Assembly (NCBI GenBank): GCA_026874595.1
Contig: CM049306.1
Span: 11,553,019 to 11,617,018 of the forward strand
Length of the DNA: 64,000 nucleotides
Direction of reading: 5' to 3'
Origin: Sipunculus nudus
Lineage: Eukaryota; Annelida; Sipuncula; Golfingiida; Sipunculidae
Under the pieces are notes generated by a model. That model did not search any database and was not told the origin of the DNA. It was given only the letters and a program-made list of their open reading frames with translations. This document shows, one piece after another, positions 27,301-37,099 of the stretch (positions within the stretch are counted from its first letter, which is position 1; each line of letters begins with the position of its first letter). Both the position numbers and the translations under genes were made by a program.

Positions 27301-30300
27301 AAATAAATAAAAAATAAACCACTTTATTTGACTCTATTAATCCATCAGTCAGGTAATTTCATTTATCATTTACTCACATATTTCATTACATTCCTTTATA
27401 ATAGCCCAACATGTACATGATATTCATAAGCTTTATCGACTTGATATAGTATCACAGTGGAGAAACAATTATAGTCCAATCACGATCAGCTGAGCGCCGT
27501 GACCCATGGGTCCCTTGTTTTACATGCTGGGAGACCCCTGAAAAGTCATCTTGTAAACCTTGAAAATAGGTGTCTGTTACCCATATCCTTCATGCTACAG
27601 AGCTCCATAGTACCCCAATGAATATTGGATGATTTTATACAAAAGGTCAAGTTTGGAAAAAGTATTTCATTCAAATTTGACATTCAGATGATAAAATTAC
27701 TTTTGTCAATGTCTTCCTGGTCAGCGGAGCGTCATGACCCCTGGGTCACTTGTTCTATTAAAAACCCATTGTTACACTTTAAGACTGCCTAATATCAAAA
27801 TCACTGATCTTACTTTGATCATATATAATATACATATTTTTCTATACATTTGCTATGCACATGCCAGAAATGATGTCAGTATTGCATAATTGTTTTAAGT
27901 TATGGGCCCAAACAAAATGCACTTTTTAAAAAATCAAGAAATATATTTACTCCTTTAACAAGAGGAGTGCTGAAGCTAGAGATTTTTTGTCAGGGATGTA
28001 ACATTATTTAATCAAGATTCAATTGAATACCCAAAATTAGTTCTGAATTTTTCAAATTTTAGTTAAAGTTATTAGTATAAATATAAAATCAGTATCTTGA
28101 ATTTTGCCCAACTTTGATCATGACACATTTGTTTCCTGAGAGCACTGTTGATATAATTTTCATATCATGCACACATAAGGATTTCAACTTTGTAGTTTAG
28201 AAAGCTGAAAGAAATTGGCAAAATATTGTTGTTTTTATTAATGTTTTAATGAGACTATGTCAGACCCAGGCTAGCTAGCCCCTCTTCAGTCACCTGTATG
28301 TTGACCTTGTTGACCTTTCATCAAATTATGCGCGCTTGAGGCGAGACATACACTGAGGCAGCCAGGCAGGTAATGCCCAGCCACAGTTGATCAAGGTGTC
28401 CAACCCAACTCATCTAATAGTTGTTTTGAAAAACAACATAACAATAAACAATAAATTAATAAATTAATATTGGTTTTTAACAACAAATTAAAGAAAAATT
28501 AATAAAAAGGAATTTGTTGATGAGTAACAGATAATTAACTTGCAGTTACTGATGATGTAAGAATCTTGTATGGATGGATAGAATGTTAATGTCAGTGTTA
28601 TTCCAAATAACACCATGCAGTTACCTATGGTATTTTTCAGTTCAATTTTAATGATAAAAAAATAAATCATATTATTCATCACTAATCATTAAGGATCATA
28701 TGAAGGAAATTAATGATAGACAAAGATGCAGTTGATAATATTAATCTAGATTCCTACTGTGTCTAGTGTGTAGATTGATGTGAAAGTAGTCCAAAGTGAA
28801 TATATTACATTATTCTTTTAATATAAATAAAAGCCAGAAACCAGGTACTTATGATCATTATTTAAATTTGTGAATTTTGTATATTCTGGATTCTCAACAT
28901 CATTGTTTGGCTAAAACTGAATAAATACTAGTCATGGTGCAAATGCTTTGCAAATGTATTTGAATATGAATATGAATATGTACTGCATTAAAAAATTTTA
29001 TTGCATAAGAATGGTAATTCAGGTAATGAAAGTATTTAAAAAATGAAAGTATTTGAAAACCAGTGCAGATACTTTCAAAATGTATTCATGAATGCATTCA
29101 TGAATATATTCTATAATATTATTTTAATAATCATTTCCATTATATCTTATTTTAAAAAATCATATGATTTTTTTATTATTTTTTTTTAATAAAAATTATT
29201 TTGGCACAATATTTGTTATTAAATTTAATAAATAGTTTAACTCTTTTATTATATGTGCTGCTTATAAGTTATATGGCCAAGTCAAAATCTGTGTGACAAT
29301 AGCACTCCATTTGTTAATAAAATAAATGAAATCAATCCTCTTCCTTGTCTCCAAAGATACTATCAAAATCATACATAAGCTAAACACCAACAACTCATAA
29401 TAAAGCTTATATTTATTACCACACAAAACCAGCATGTGCCTCATTCCCAAATCATACTTTTATCATATATAACAGCTGAGCGCCGTGACCCATGGGTCCC
29501 TTGAATATTATATATATGAGGCACCAGTATGGCATAGAAATCTTCAGTAATGGACCATGACCATTGTTTTAAGACAGACATGGGGAGCATAATAATAATA
29601 AACTTACAGATGCAACAACAAAATTGTGTTACCAGCTCAATAATCAGGTAGCCAGTGTGCTTGATTATTGATGTGGTTAGTTAACAGATGTAGGGTTGGT
29701 TTTAAAACAGACAGGTCTCATTCCAAACCAGATGTTCAACATGAGCATGTTTGAGGGAACATTGATTATGGTATGTAGTAGTCGAAGGTTTCATCATAAC
29801 CAGGGATGTTTGGTTATGTCATGTGAGAAGAAAGATGATGTAGGCTGTTTTATCATAAATGGTCTGCCTCAGATGTAAGAAAAAGCATTCTAGCATTCAT
29901 AGGTAAAGGTGATGGATTAACAGTTTGAAATCACTGGCAATGTCCAGCTTGTCCCACCTGATACCTTTCCTTTCTGGTTATTCAGGTAGGGTTTCTCAGC
30001 TCTCTTTGTTATATGAAACCCCAGCAGCTGTAACAGATGCCAAAAGGTTGTCATTCCACATTTACTTGCTGCCCATGACCAGAACAGAACAGTCTGATTA
30101 GATGCAAACCCACAAGCATGTATGTGGTTTCTAGTCTTGACACCTGCACTAAAATTAGGCTTAGAAGGACGACCTAGGCCTTAATCTGATAAGTAGTAAC
30201 TTAAGATACACAGGTCCCGTAGGGGAATCGGCAAAACACAAACCCAGTCACAGTTTATATTCTGTCAAGTACAACGTAAAAAATGGTTGTCACCTCCACA

Positions 30301-33300
30301 TAAAAAGTAATTGTCAAAGTGCAAAATTCGGCAAAGTAAGATGTTATTCATCTTTCTTCTTGCCTTGCACATGTCACATCAGTTTAAAGAATTTTTTTTT
30401 TCACAATTTTCAGTCACAAGAAAAGGAAGCCCTTGCCAAAACTTGTTTACAGTCTGATGTCAGAGAAAGACATCAGGAAAAAATTAAAAGAAGTTGGATT
30501 GTCAACTCAGGGAGACAAACAGGTAACAAAGATTCAATACATGACAGAGGTAACATGTTAAGGACATAGCACTTGTAGTCATTGGAACTGTATAAGAGGA
30601 CTGTTTCATCATTATTTTCTACATGTTCCACTATAAGGAAAGCTCACTCAGAAACATTAATTAATCCTGCATTTTTGTATTCATGTTGAGTACTCATTTC
30701 AGTCTGACATTCTACCCGTCTTTAAAATGTCCAAACGCAAATCATTTTAGAAAGGACGTGTGTAAAGCATATCCATAAATACTAAAAGTTACATACATTG
30801 TATCTAAATCTCATCATTTTGATATGAATATATTTTCAGATTGAAAGATACAGATACAATTTTTTGCAGATATCTTTAACATTTAGGTAATTATAATTGG
30901 TCCAAGATATTTCCCTATCAATTATATAACAGTTTAGTGCTTTGTTTATATATCTCTAGGAGAATATGAGAATATTTATGCATACGTTTTGCATTTTAAT
31001 TGATTTACACAGCACATCATGACATTCATTGTTAGTTGTATTATTTGAAATGACTTCCTGTCATCAGGTCATTTGAATATTTCCATTTTCCAGGCCCTTA
31101 TCAAGCGTCACCATGAATTCCGTTTGATTTACAACTCTGAATGTGATGCAATTAACCCCAAATCAGGTAGGTCAGTTTACACAATTTTGTACTACTGGTT
31201 ATGATAATGTGTGGTAATTATAATGAAAAGATAATATCCCTTCATGTGGAATACATTTTTAATGTTAAAATAATATCATTATGACAAGGATTTTTGAAGG
31301 GCTACTTCTACAAAATATATTCTTTGCTTCATTTACTCATGATTAAAATGTCACTATGTTACCAAATTGAAACCCCTGCAAACAAAAGGTCAATCTTAGT
31401 ATATATAAGTTTATGTAAGTGTTATGACTTTCTTGAATGCATTACAGGGACAACTCTTAATTGCTATAAAAATAATGTTGCCCCTTGAGTTAGTCTTGTG
31501 TTTTCATATTGAAAAGTCTTTAAGTCTTTTAAATGTTTAATGATTTTATTTACTCAGATCCAGAAACTCATTCAGAACTCTTGGTTTAAACAATATTTTT
31601 ATTGCAAAACAAAGCAATGAGGATTGGAAAACAGGGCACAGCCCTATATCAATTCCTCTCCTCAGAACTCTTAATCTGTGAAGAGTTGTGAGCTGATGTT
31701 TTCATTAAAACCATGCTTGTATTTGCAGCTGAAGAGATTGTGAAGGAAATGGAGAGGCGGGAAAAAGCCAAGGGAAAGCTCAACATCATGGGCAACACTA
31801 AAGGGGTTAGTCAAATATCATCTTATTAGGTTGCTTTAATAGCACATTTTTTACCAGCTGAATATATAAATCAACCCATTTTACAGGATCATCACGGTAT
31901 TAAATAGAATACTTGTGATATAATAAAATAAAGATGGTACTTCAGATTTTCCTGAATTCATTGTTATTATGTAGAAAATGAGTTCCTGTAGTCATTAGAA
32001 TACTGGCTGAAACTCAGGGTGAAACTTGTACAGAATATGATAAAGTATATTAGGTTAGGCGGGTATGATTAGCGGTTATATTGGTCATTGTAGGAGGTTA
32101 TAATACAATTATTCAATATTGGTCTCTCCAACAAAAATCTGTGCCATGAATTGGGTACAGTCAAATGTAAATCTAGCCTTGCTTTTCATCCAGCCTTTTC
32201 ATCTTTGCCCAGCTGCAGCTGAACTAATGACATATAACTCTTCAGGAAATGTACACATAATATCTAGTGATTCATAGGTTCCGGTGCAGCAATATGGTAG
32301 ATGATGCTGGTAAAGGACATTGTGTTAAATGAAAACAATTCTTCCATGAATCAGGATACCCAGTGATGGTTAGCCATAGGACATGCAAGTTCTAATCAGT
32401 AAACACAGATATATTGATAAATTTGTAAGTATGCAGTGCCATGGCTCGTCTATTATCACACACCTGTGCCTGTGTTGTTACCAGATATGGCCATTTAAAT
32501 ATATTTCCCTGTTGTACAAATTTCAGTTTTCAGATTATTTAATCCTTTATGATAACTGATAAGAAAATTGCACCAGATATGCATCCCAAATATCTTGGGT
32601 TTTGCTTGTTTTTACAGGGACTTCTTTGTGCATACTTTATGCAGAAATTGGCAAACCTCATTGTGTGCTAGATTATTGCCCCTCGACCTCATATTGTGTT
32701 ACAACTTACAGCAAGTGCTTTTAAAAGGAAATCTTGGATAGCACAATACATATGTCAATACACTATGTAAAGGCATTTTCACAGGAATCATGACTGTCAT
32801 AAAATGTGGTCAAAGCTGTTTTTGTACATCTTGGTGAAAGGGGCAAAAAGTAAAGTACACATCTAACTTTTATCATCATATTTCAAAGAAACTTTAGTTA
32901 TTTATTTTCAGGCAATGAAGATAGGAAAGGGGTTTTCAAAGGATCAAGTGGAAACTGCACAGAAGCAGTACAGTAAGTTGACATTACCATTTTTGCAGAA
33001 CCACTGGCTTTTTCATAATTGAAATTCATTTTCATACATTAATGATTATAATTATTTGTCAACTATTGTGTTTAACAAGTGTTGTGTTGCTTCATATTAT
33101 CCATTTAATAGTTACAAGAGTGTTGTCCACCGGATACTAGAATATGAAAACAAATATTTGGATGATTGTAAATTGTTATGTAATGTTAACTGGTACATAA
33201 TGCTTATTTTGCAGTGAAGGTATGGAGAAATTTATACCATATTTCTTGTTTCTCACTTCAGTGAAAGAGCACAAATCCCAGTTTGACAAATTAATAGAGG

Positions 33301-36300
33301 AAGTCAGAAAAAGAAGGAAGCAGAAATCTGCTTCAAAAGATATCCAGTCAGGTGAAAGAGAGGAGAGTCAGTCTAGTAAGGCAGAAAAGACAAGTCCAGC
33401 TCTAGTAGATAACACACTCCGACAAAGTGAGGCTGTTTCAGTACCTACTGAAGATGAAGATGGTGACATCGTCACAGGGGATTCTGCCAATGAAACAGAC
33501 ACAGTGTCAGTACAGAATAAAGGAGAGATGGTTGTAGGTCATATAATAATGTGTAAGGAAGATGGGCAAGGGATAACAGAAGGTCAGAATGATGGAATAG
33601 CAGAAGAGAGGCAAGAGGAAAAGTTCATAAAGGAATTGAGGGATGAGGGACATGGGATATCAGAGGACAATAATGAGAAAAAGAATTTGTCTTTCAAAAT
33701 GGACAGATTAACACTACAGATGAGCCATGGGAAGGAAATTCAGATTCACAATATAAGTCACAGAGTCAGGGTCGTAGAGGTCGACCCAAAGGACGAAAAC
33801 GCGGACGGGGAAGGCCAACCAGGACCAGCAGCAGACGATGCAAGGATGCAGATATAGCTAACAATATAACTGGTAGCCTTGATAGAGATGTACCCTCATC
33901 AAACACTGACCAATCACAGCAAGGCTTATTGTACAGCAGAGAAAACACTCCCATTCCAAGTACACCCCAGTTCAGTGGTGAAGCCTTTATGAAGGTTAGT
34001 ATGATCAGATTATCAGTGTTGAAACAGGTATGAGTGTTAAGTCAGTTACATATATCACACTGCAACAGCAAACAGGTCCATCAGCAAACTGGTCCTTCAA
34101 TTTTCGTTTTTTTCTGTGTCTGCTGCAATGAAACTACCCTATAAAACTATTTTTTAGATATTAATGTAGTGACATCATAGTGACACAGCTTGGCTAAATG
34201 TTGCTACATTTGAGTGCCCTCTTCTTTAATAAATGTACTGCTTAAAAGCACCCCTAAAATGCTAGAAAGAGGCTGGTTATCAGTGGTTATCTTCAGGATA
34301 AGAGAACTGTATTTGCTACATTCAGGAGTATTTTAATAAATAGTTACATAAGAAATCTGTCAATTAAGATAAATCAAAGGTATGTGGCACTGGATATCTA
34401 AGATTTATATTATATTAATCAAAGATATGTGGTGTTGGATATCTTAATTTTAGTTTAGATTAATCAAAGATATGTGGTACTGGATATCTTAGTTTTATTT
34501 TATATTAATCAAAGATATGTGGTATTATATACCTTAGTTTTATTTACAGGATCTTGGCTCAGAGAGAAAATTAAATGATAGATGGGAAGTTTATTTTTTT
34601 TTTGGGGGGGGGGTGTAGTTGACTTCCTTTCTGCTCAAAATATGTCTCATTGTCACCCTGGTCATTTGCAGGCTAGATATACTGAAAGTTTATTTTTTTC
34701 AGACTCCCAACAAGTGTAATGGCAGACGCTCAGACCCCAGTCCAGGAGGACCACAGACCCCAGAACTCATACCTGAAAGGTTTGTGAATTATACTCTATT
34801 TTGAACACTGGTGGTGGTGGGCAGGGAATGACTCTTTAGAAAATGACACCTATGTAGGAAGAGGTACACTCTTTCTACAGTTAACACAGCACCCCTGCCA
34901 TAAATTGTCTTTCTTAGTTTCCATGAGAAACCAGAATGATTAGGGATGTGTAGAAAAATCAGTCAAAAGAAAGGCTGATATCATAAACATTGAGAAATTT
35001 CTGTTTTAGTCATAATTGTATCCGCCAAAACAAAGTTTTGCGAATACTTTGATTTCGACCGGGTCTGCCATCGCCGTGTTTGTTTCGGGAGAACTCCTCT
35101 GAGACTACTGGACTGATTTTTCCGAAACTTACACCAATTATCGAGTCACATGTGAGCTGGTGCCAAACCATTTTGCGTTGACCTCTGACCTTTCCTCTCT
35201 CCAGTGTGTCCATCTGTGCGTCTGTTTTGACACATTAACCCACATATATTCCGACTCATTTGACCAATCAGGAAAAATTTTTTACACAAATGTAGCCCTT
35301 GGATAGCTTTATAACATACATAAAAATGGTGGCGCCACCTGCAGCCATTTTTGCATAGTGTCCATCAGTTCGTTGGACTTGGGTTAAAATCACTCATATC
35401 TCAGCAGTGGTTCGACTTATTCACCTGAAATTTGGGATGCGTATACATCCTGGATAGCTTTCTTGATTTTATGACAGGTGGCACCACCTACATTCACATT
35501 CACGCTGCAGATATCCATGCTAATATCTCAAGACTGGTTTGACTAATCTTCCAGAAAATTTGCATGTGTTTGGATCTCATATAGCTCTTAATCATACGCC
35601 AAACTGGTGGGCCCACCTGCAACCATTTTTCAACAGAGTATATCTGTTTGTCTGCTGTGGGATTAAAACCACTAATTTCTGGGCAGTGGTTTGACTTTTC
35701 CACATGAAATTTTGCATGTGTATACATCTTGGATAGTTTCTCATTTAAATAACAGGTGGCACCACCTACAAACATGTTTACGTGGCAGACATCCATGCTA
35801 ATATGTAACACATCTAACTCTATTCCCCTTGCCACTCAATCCATGCCTCACTTCACCTGTCCTACTCTGATTTTGGCTGAAACACGTAGTTACTTGTCGA
35901 CTATCCGTTTTTTCTAGTTACTGTATGTCATCGCTCCAGGAGGTATATAAAAAAATAAATTTTAAAATGCACACAGTTATCATGGATTCTAATGTTCTTT
36001 GGAAAAAAAGAAAAACTGAATTATATTGCATTATTGCACATGTTTACATATGAAAACAAACCAGTGTGACTGGATGACATATCTAGCCTGGTTGGACTGA
36101 GGTGGGAAAACCATTAAAATTTGATTAAATATCGGACTTTTAGAAAATACCATAGGCCAGACCATTTTCCTGTTTTCTTCACCATTTGGCAGTCTATTTC
36201 CTGTTTTCTTCACCATTTGGCAGTCTAAATCCCTATAATCTGTGTTGTTTTTCATTTGTTCTGTAGTTAAGCAGAATATTTCCTAACTTGTCCACTGCAC

Positions 36301-36770
36301 TTATTGATAATGCAATTATTAAGCATATGAACAAACATTTTAAGGAATATAATGCTTGTCCCTTCCAGTTTACAGGTGGAAGGTGAGCAACCTGTCTCTG
36401 TGGTGTGTATTACAGCCTTTTATATGAACCACTGAACATAATATTATAGTTATGCTTAACATCAGTAATTGTTCACTTTCTGTCATCAGGAACTTTTCAT
36501 ACTTTTGTGTGCCATATATTAAGATGTCCTATCCTTTTGTAATATTAAGAGTGTTGTTTTTTATGATGGGTCAGGTAATACTAAAAAAAATAACTGCTTT
36601 TTACTTTCAGTCCTGTGTTTGTACGATCAGGAAACAACACAAATCATGTCACAGCAAACTCATTAGTAGGAAGACCAAGGCGACAGAAACGCAAGGAGCA
36701 GAGCTTGTCTTCAGCAAGTTCAAATCCTGATGAAAACAGTAACAGAAGGCCAGCTAAAAAAAGACGCTGA
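6296..36770 (+). CDS. RAD18: RAD18 E3 ubiquitin-protein ligase, exons 2-14 (N-terminal exon not found)
   Basis: Nuclear E3 ligase that, with RAD6/UBE2, monoubiquitinates PCNA at stalled forks to start translesion synthesis. Coding exons read from the sequence: 6296-6377, 13753-13814, 14566-14636, 15133-15184, 15884-16319, 21671-21770, 30414-30522, 31094-31166, 31729-31805, 32912-32972, 33262-33994, 34703-34779, 36611-36770. All junctions have AG acceptors and GT donors and phases agree throughout. In order: C3HC4 RING (CPIC, CSH, FCSLC, CPTC), a low-complexity segment with a SUMO-interacting-like motif, a UBZ4 finger (CPVC...HLDRC), a SAP domain (RKPLPKLVYSLMS...), the RAD6-binding region, an acidic insert, an AT-hook-like stretch and a basic C-terminus. 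About 697 residues against about 495 in human; the excess is the C-terminal insert. Exon 12 is one base short of keeping frame, so the assembled reading is broken there. Family assignment is very secure; the start codon is missing. Confidence 0.93.
6378..7260 (+). other. RAD18 intron 2, first part; poly-C run
   Basis: Contains a 28-base run of C at about 6660-6687 and a duplicated 50-bp block (cgtccggacattggcgtaat) at 7278-7350. No coding signal is seen. Confidence 0.5.
7368..8214. mobile_element. Non-autonomous hAT-like DNA transposon
   Basis: The ends are TAGTGTTGGGA... on the left and ...TCCAACCCTA on the right, imperfect inverted repeats of the hAT type. They are flanked by a perfect 8-bp duplication, GATAGTAT, at 7360-7367 and 8215-8222, the length hAT elements make. 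847 bp long with no transposase; the interior near both ends is rich in atatcgcgata-like palindromes. Confidence 0.8.
8541..8730 (+). mobile_element. tRNA-derived SINE
   Basis: A tRNA-like head has a box A-like AGCTGAGTGGTTAA (about 8550) and a box B-like GGGTTTGATTCTT (8591-8603). A body follows with GGTTTTCTCTGGGTCCTCTG and TTTCCTCCGCC, a conserved central module seen in many invertebrate SINEs. The 3' end is not sharply defined. Confidence 0.65.
9030..10508 (-). mobile_element. LINE relic, 3' portion (endonuclease end and reverse-transcriptase start)
   Basis: Read on the minus strand, 10450-10380 gives YEELDALTTTVPQSVKLIIL then GDFNAHTGTE, the GDFN signature of the APE-type endonuclease. 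10310-10230 gives NGLLLLKVWASYDF. About 9520-9400 gives RWAEHFNN and PAEVYKSG, typical of the linker before the reverse transcriptase. These match the LINE often mispredicted as craniofacial development protein 2-like. Several stops and frameshifts make it non-functional. Below about 9350 the match is weak. Confidence 0.72.
10509..13262 (+). mobile_element. Hairpin-headed element, family 2 (Helentron-associated-like), inserted in the LINE
   Basis: The head is AGCGAACCTGTGAGCTTATG at 10509 and the tail CACAGGTTCGCATTAGGCCT ending GTAGGCCTTGTTT. GCGAACCTGTG in the head is the exact complement of CACAGGTTCGC in the tail, and the tail closes with the palindrome AGGCCTGTAGGCCT. The interior has tandem units of about 180 bp (11050-11700), short tandem blocks (gtgatcacctcatggg at 12455-12545; gtcaagagttcactcag at 12685-12785) and the GGTGGCGCCACC module (10970, 13064). 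A second copy lies at 48947-52025. No coding capacity is visible. Confidence 0.65.
13263..13620 (-). mobile_element. LINE relic, 5' portion
   Basis: The minus strand reads GGSYAFFWSRSSCKEQHKAG then VLLIIKREHV...VGEGLN, the upstream endonuclease block (GYTFFWSG...GVAFAI...L..GIND in relatives). It lies on the far side of the element at 10509-13262, in the right order to be the other half of the same LINE copy. Confidence 0.65.
13753..13814 (+). CDS. RAD18: RAD18 exon 3: second half of the RING finger
   Basis: Reads FCSLCIRRYIGYKMQCPTCLV across the junction, giving the last four RING cysteines; human has YCSLCIRKFLSYKTQCPTC at this place. The donor is gtg/gtaagt, phase 0. It is separated from exon 2 by a 7.4-kb intron. 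Confidence 0.94.
14566..14636 (+). CDS. RAD18: RAD18 exon 4: post-RING helix
   Basis: Reads NVAETELVNNRLIDDLIIKF, matching the human post-RING segment TEPDLKNNRILDELV. The exon ends in phase 2 before gtgggt. Confidence 0.92.
15133..15184 (+). CDS. RAD18: RAD18 exon 5
   Basis: Short exon reading PTLTAYTQKTLKVTPDV. It continues the frame from exon 4 (ag + a) and ends in phase 0 before gtaaga. No domain is visible; it links the RING region to the disordered segment. Confidence 0.8.
15884..16319 (+). CDS. RAD18: RAD18 exon 6: disordered linker with SIM-like motif
   Basis: 436-nt exon with a low-complexity, charged translation. EVVVIGDDED at 16010-16039 has the form of a SUMO-interacting motif (hydrophobic core followed by acids). 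Budding-yeast Rad18 is known to use a SIM toward SUMO-modified PCNA, so a similar role is possible but inferred. The acceptor is ...attttag and the donor is g/gtatgt, phase 1. Confidence 0.85.
17251..20657 (+). mobile_element. Hairpin-headed element, family 1 (AGCTCAGCTGACT), inside the MITE
   Basis: The head AGCTCAGCTGACT, loop GAA, AGTCATCTGAGCT forms a 13-bp stem with one mismatch (17251-17279). A GTCCGTC-rich tract follows, then about six tandem units of roughly 340 bp to 19300, each with GGTGGCGCCACCTG near its end. The tail is AGTCAGCTGAGC (complement of the head) and the palindrome TGACCCATGGGTCA (20637-20650), then CTTGTTT. Subterminal inverted repeats, core tandem repeats and a 3' hairpin are the plan of DINE-1/pearl-type non-autonomous Helentrons; the class is inferred. 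Confidence 0.65.
19303..20475 (+). mobile_element. Hairpin-headed element, family 3 (GTATCCGCC), inside the family 1 copy
   Basis: The head hairpin GTATCCGCCAAAAC, AA, GTTTTGCGGATAC occupies 19303-19331. The body has units of about 150 bp with GGTGGCGCCACCTAC or ...CTG (19617, 19767, 19899, 20046). The tail ends near CCCGTATTCTAGTTT. The family 1 unit stops at tattttt before it and resumes with ttttctctatttttgag after it, which proves insertion. A second copy is at 35018-35929. Confidence 0.65.
21671..21770 (+). CDS. RAD18: RAD18 exon 7: UBZ4 ubiquitin-binding zinc finger
   Basis: Reads VPCPVCGVSVPGRNINLHLD then RCLTASDKKEGLRR. The ligands are C-x2-C...H-x3-C, as in human CPVCGVNIPESHINKHLDSC. 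In RAD18 this finger binds ubiquitin and directs it to damaged chromatin. Phases 1 in and 2 out fit both neighbours. Confidence 0.95.
24357..27520 (+). mobile_element. Innermost hairpin-headed element in intron 7
   Basis: Head at 24357 with a GTCCGTCCGTC tract; tail CAGCTGAGCGCCGTGACCCA...CCCTTGTTT ending at 27520. The host unit is cut at ggacctagaattttattt and resumes at acatgctgggagacccctga, its normal continuation, so the insertion boundaries are well defined. Confidence 0.6.
25908..25921. repeat. Poly-C run
   Basis: A run of about 14 C bases. From 25080 to 27480 the sequence is A+T-rich with no gene seen. Confidence 0.5.
30414..30522 (+). CDS. RAD18: RAD18 exon 8: SAP domain, first part
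   Basis: In the spliced frame it reads SHKKRKPLPKLVYSLMSEKD then IRKKLKEVGLSTQGDKQ, very close to the human SAP segment KRKPLPKTVYNLLSDRDLKK. The longest open reading frame here is a different, non-coding frame. SAP in RAD18 binds DNA. Confidence 0.95.
31094..31166 (+). CDS. RAD18: RAD18 exon 9: end of SAP
   Basis: Reads ALIKRHHEFRLIYNSECDAI then NPKS; human has QLIKRHQEFVHMYNAQCDAL. The donor is g/gtaggt, phase 1. Confidence 0.95.
31729..31805 (+). CDS. RAD18: RAD18 exon 10: start of RAD6-binding region
   Basis: Reads AEEIVKEMERREKAKGKLNI then MGNTKG, corresponding to the human segment AAEIVQEIENIEKTRMRLEA. It is a helical, charged start to the RAD6-binding domain. The donor is ggg/gttagt, phase 0. 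Confidence 0.9.
32912..32972 (+). CDS. RAD18: RAD18 exon 11: RAD6-binding region
   Basis: Reads AMKIGKGFSKDQVETAQKQY; human has VMVFTKDQTEKEIDEIHSKY. The final A begins a codon completed in exon 12. The donor is a/gtaagt. Confidence 0.88.
33262..33994 (+). CDS. RAD18: RAD18 exon 12: end of RAD6-binding region, acidic insert, AT-hook-like stretch; frame breaks inside
   Basis: Opens MKEHKSQFDKLIEEVRKRRK (human KHKSEFQLLVDQARKGYKK), then a Ser/Glu-rich insert. The frame used at the 5' end stops at 33857. From about 33683 another frame becomes clearly coding: TTDEPWEGNSDSQY..., GRRGRPKGRKRGRGRPTR, then QFSGEAFMK up to donor gttagt. That later frame is the one that joins exons 13 and 14. Adding one A at the A5 run (33678-33682) would join the two, and the 733-nt exon is exactly one base short of phase consistency. 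A sequencing error in the homopolymer is the simplest explanation; a real allelic frameshift or an unrecognised splice is possible. Confidence 0.82.
34372..34550. repeat. 45-bp minisatellite, four copies, RAD18 intron 12
   Basis: Unit aatcaaagatatgtggt...tggatatcttagttttattt starts at 34372, 34417, 34462 and 34507. Confidence 0.8.
34703..34779 (+). CDS. RAD18: RAD18 exon 13
   Basis: Reads TPNKCNGRRSDPSPGGPQTP then ELIPE, a Pro/Ser-rich disordered segment. The acceptor follows a T-rich tract; the donor is ag/gtttgt. Its phases match the 3' frame of exon 12 and exon 14. Confidence 0.8.
35018..35929 (+). mobile_element. Hairpin-headed element, family 3, second copy (RAD18 intron 13)
   Basis: Head GTATCCGCCAAAACAAAG...TTTTGCGAATAC; body with tcacatgtgagctggtgcc, GGTGGCGCCACCTGC (35331) and GGTGGCACCACCTAC (35478, 35757); tail gactatccg...ctagtta. 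Same order of parts as 19303-20475. Confidence 0.65.
36161..36232. repeat. 33-bp direct duplication
   Basis: cctgttttcttcaccatttg plus gcagtcta occurs twice in tandem, within RAD18 intron 13. Confidence 0.7.
36611..36770 (+). CDS. RAD18: RAD18 exon 14: basic C-terminus and stop
   Basis: Reads SPVFVRSGNNTNHV... and ends NRRPAKKRR then TGA at 36768-36770. GRPRRQKRK and RRPAKKRR are nuclear-localisation-like clusters, in keeping with the basic end of human RAD18. Confidence 0.85.
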
Positions 36771-37003
36771 AAGACGTTACACTCTCCCCACAGCTCAGGG
36801 ATAAATGTCTTTATTGTAGATAGCACTGCCTAAACTTAAGTAAAAAATGTGCAATACTTCATATAAAGTACAGATGGGTGCCTACCTGCTGCCAGCCTTT
36901 CTATAACTTTGTATTATATGTATTCACTGCCTGGGCATGATTATAGATCTATATTTCTGGCTGCAAGGTAGATTTGATATGAGCATTGGTTTAACTTTTA
37001 CAT

Positions 37004-37009
37004 AATAAA
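37004..37009 (+). terminator. Candidate RAD18 poly(A) signal
   Basis: AATAAA, 234 bp after the RAD18 stop, followed by a T-rich stretch. This is the first canonical signal in the 3' flank. Confidence 0.55.
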
Positions 37010-37093
37010 ATTTTTTTATTTTGTATCAGATGTGTTCTTGCTAACCAGAAATCTGGAAATTGTGTAGTGTTGGTGAAACCACCAAACTACTCA

Positions 37094-37099
37094 TTTATT
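37094..37099 (-). terminator. Candidate poly(A) signal of the kelch-repeat gene
   Basis: TTTATT on the plus strand, that is AATAAA on the minus strand, about 585 bp beyond the kelch-gene stop. It faces the RAD18 signal across about 85 bp, so the two transcripts may end almost together or overlap. Confidence 0.45.

Larger units (their letters stand above)
22688..27754 (+). mobile_element. Middle hairpin-headed element(s) nested in intron 7
   Basis: Heads at 22688 and 23396 share one tail at 27722-27754 (CAGCGGAGCGTCATGACCCC then CTTGTT). The outer element breaks off at attaaaaacttcatttt and resumes at ctattaaaaacccattgtta. Units with GGTGGCGCCACC occur at 23367 and 23737. The double head suggests either a second insertion that lost its tail or a tandem duplication. 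Confidence 0.5.
21808..29502 (+). mobile_element. Outer hairpin-headed element in RAD18 intron 7 (family 1b)
   Basis: Head hairpin AGCTCAGCTGACT..AGTCATCTGAGCT at 21808; tail CAGCTGAGCGCCGTGACCCA...CCCTTG ending near 29502. Its own unit carries gactgcctaatatcaaaacc (22070) and recurs after the inner elements at about 27785. Three further heads (22688, 23396, 24357) lie within it. Confidence 0.55.
29503..33261 (+). other. RAD18 introns 7 (end) to 11
   Basis: Apart from exons 8-11 nothing is recognised. An alternative acceptor tgcag/TGAAGG at about 33214 precedes exon 12, but it leads to an early stop. Confidence 0.45.

Noticed and set aside
33215-33857. Alternative start of RAD18 exon 12 at the acceptor near 33214
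   Set aside because: Joining there gives an early stop; the acceptor at 33261 gives the RAD18-like MKEHKSQFDKL.
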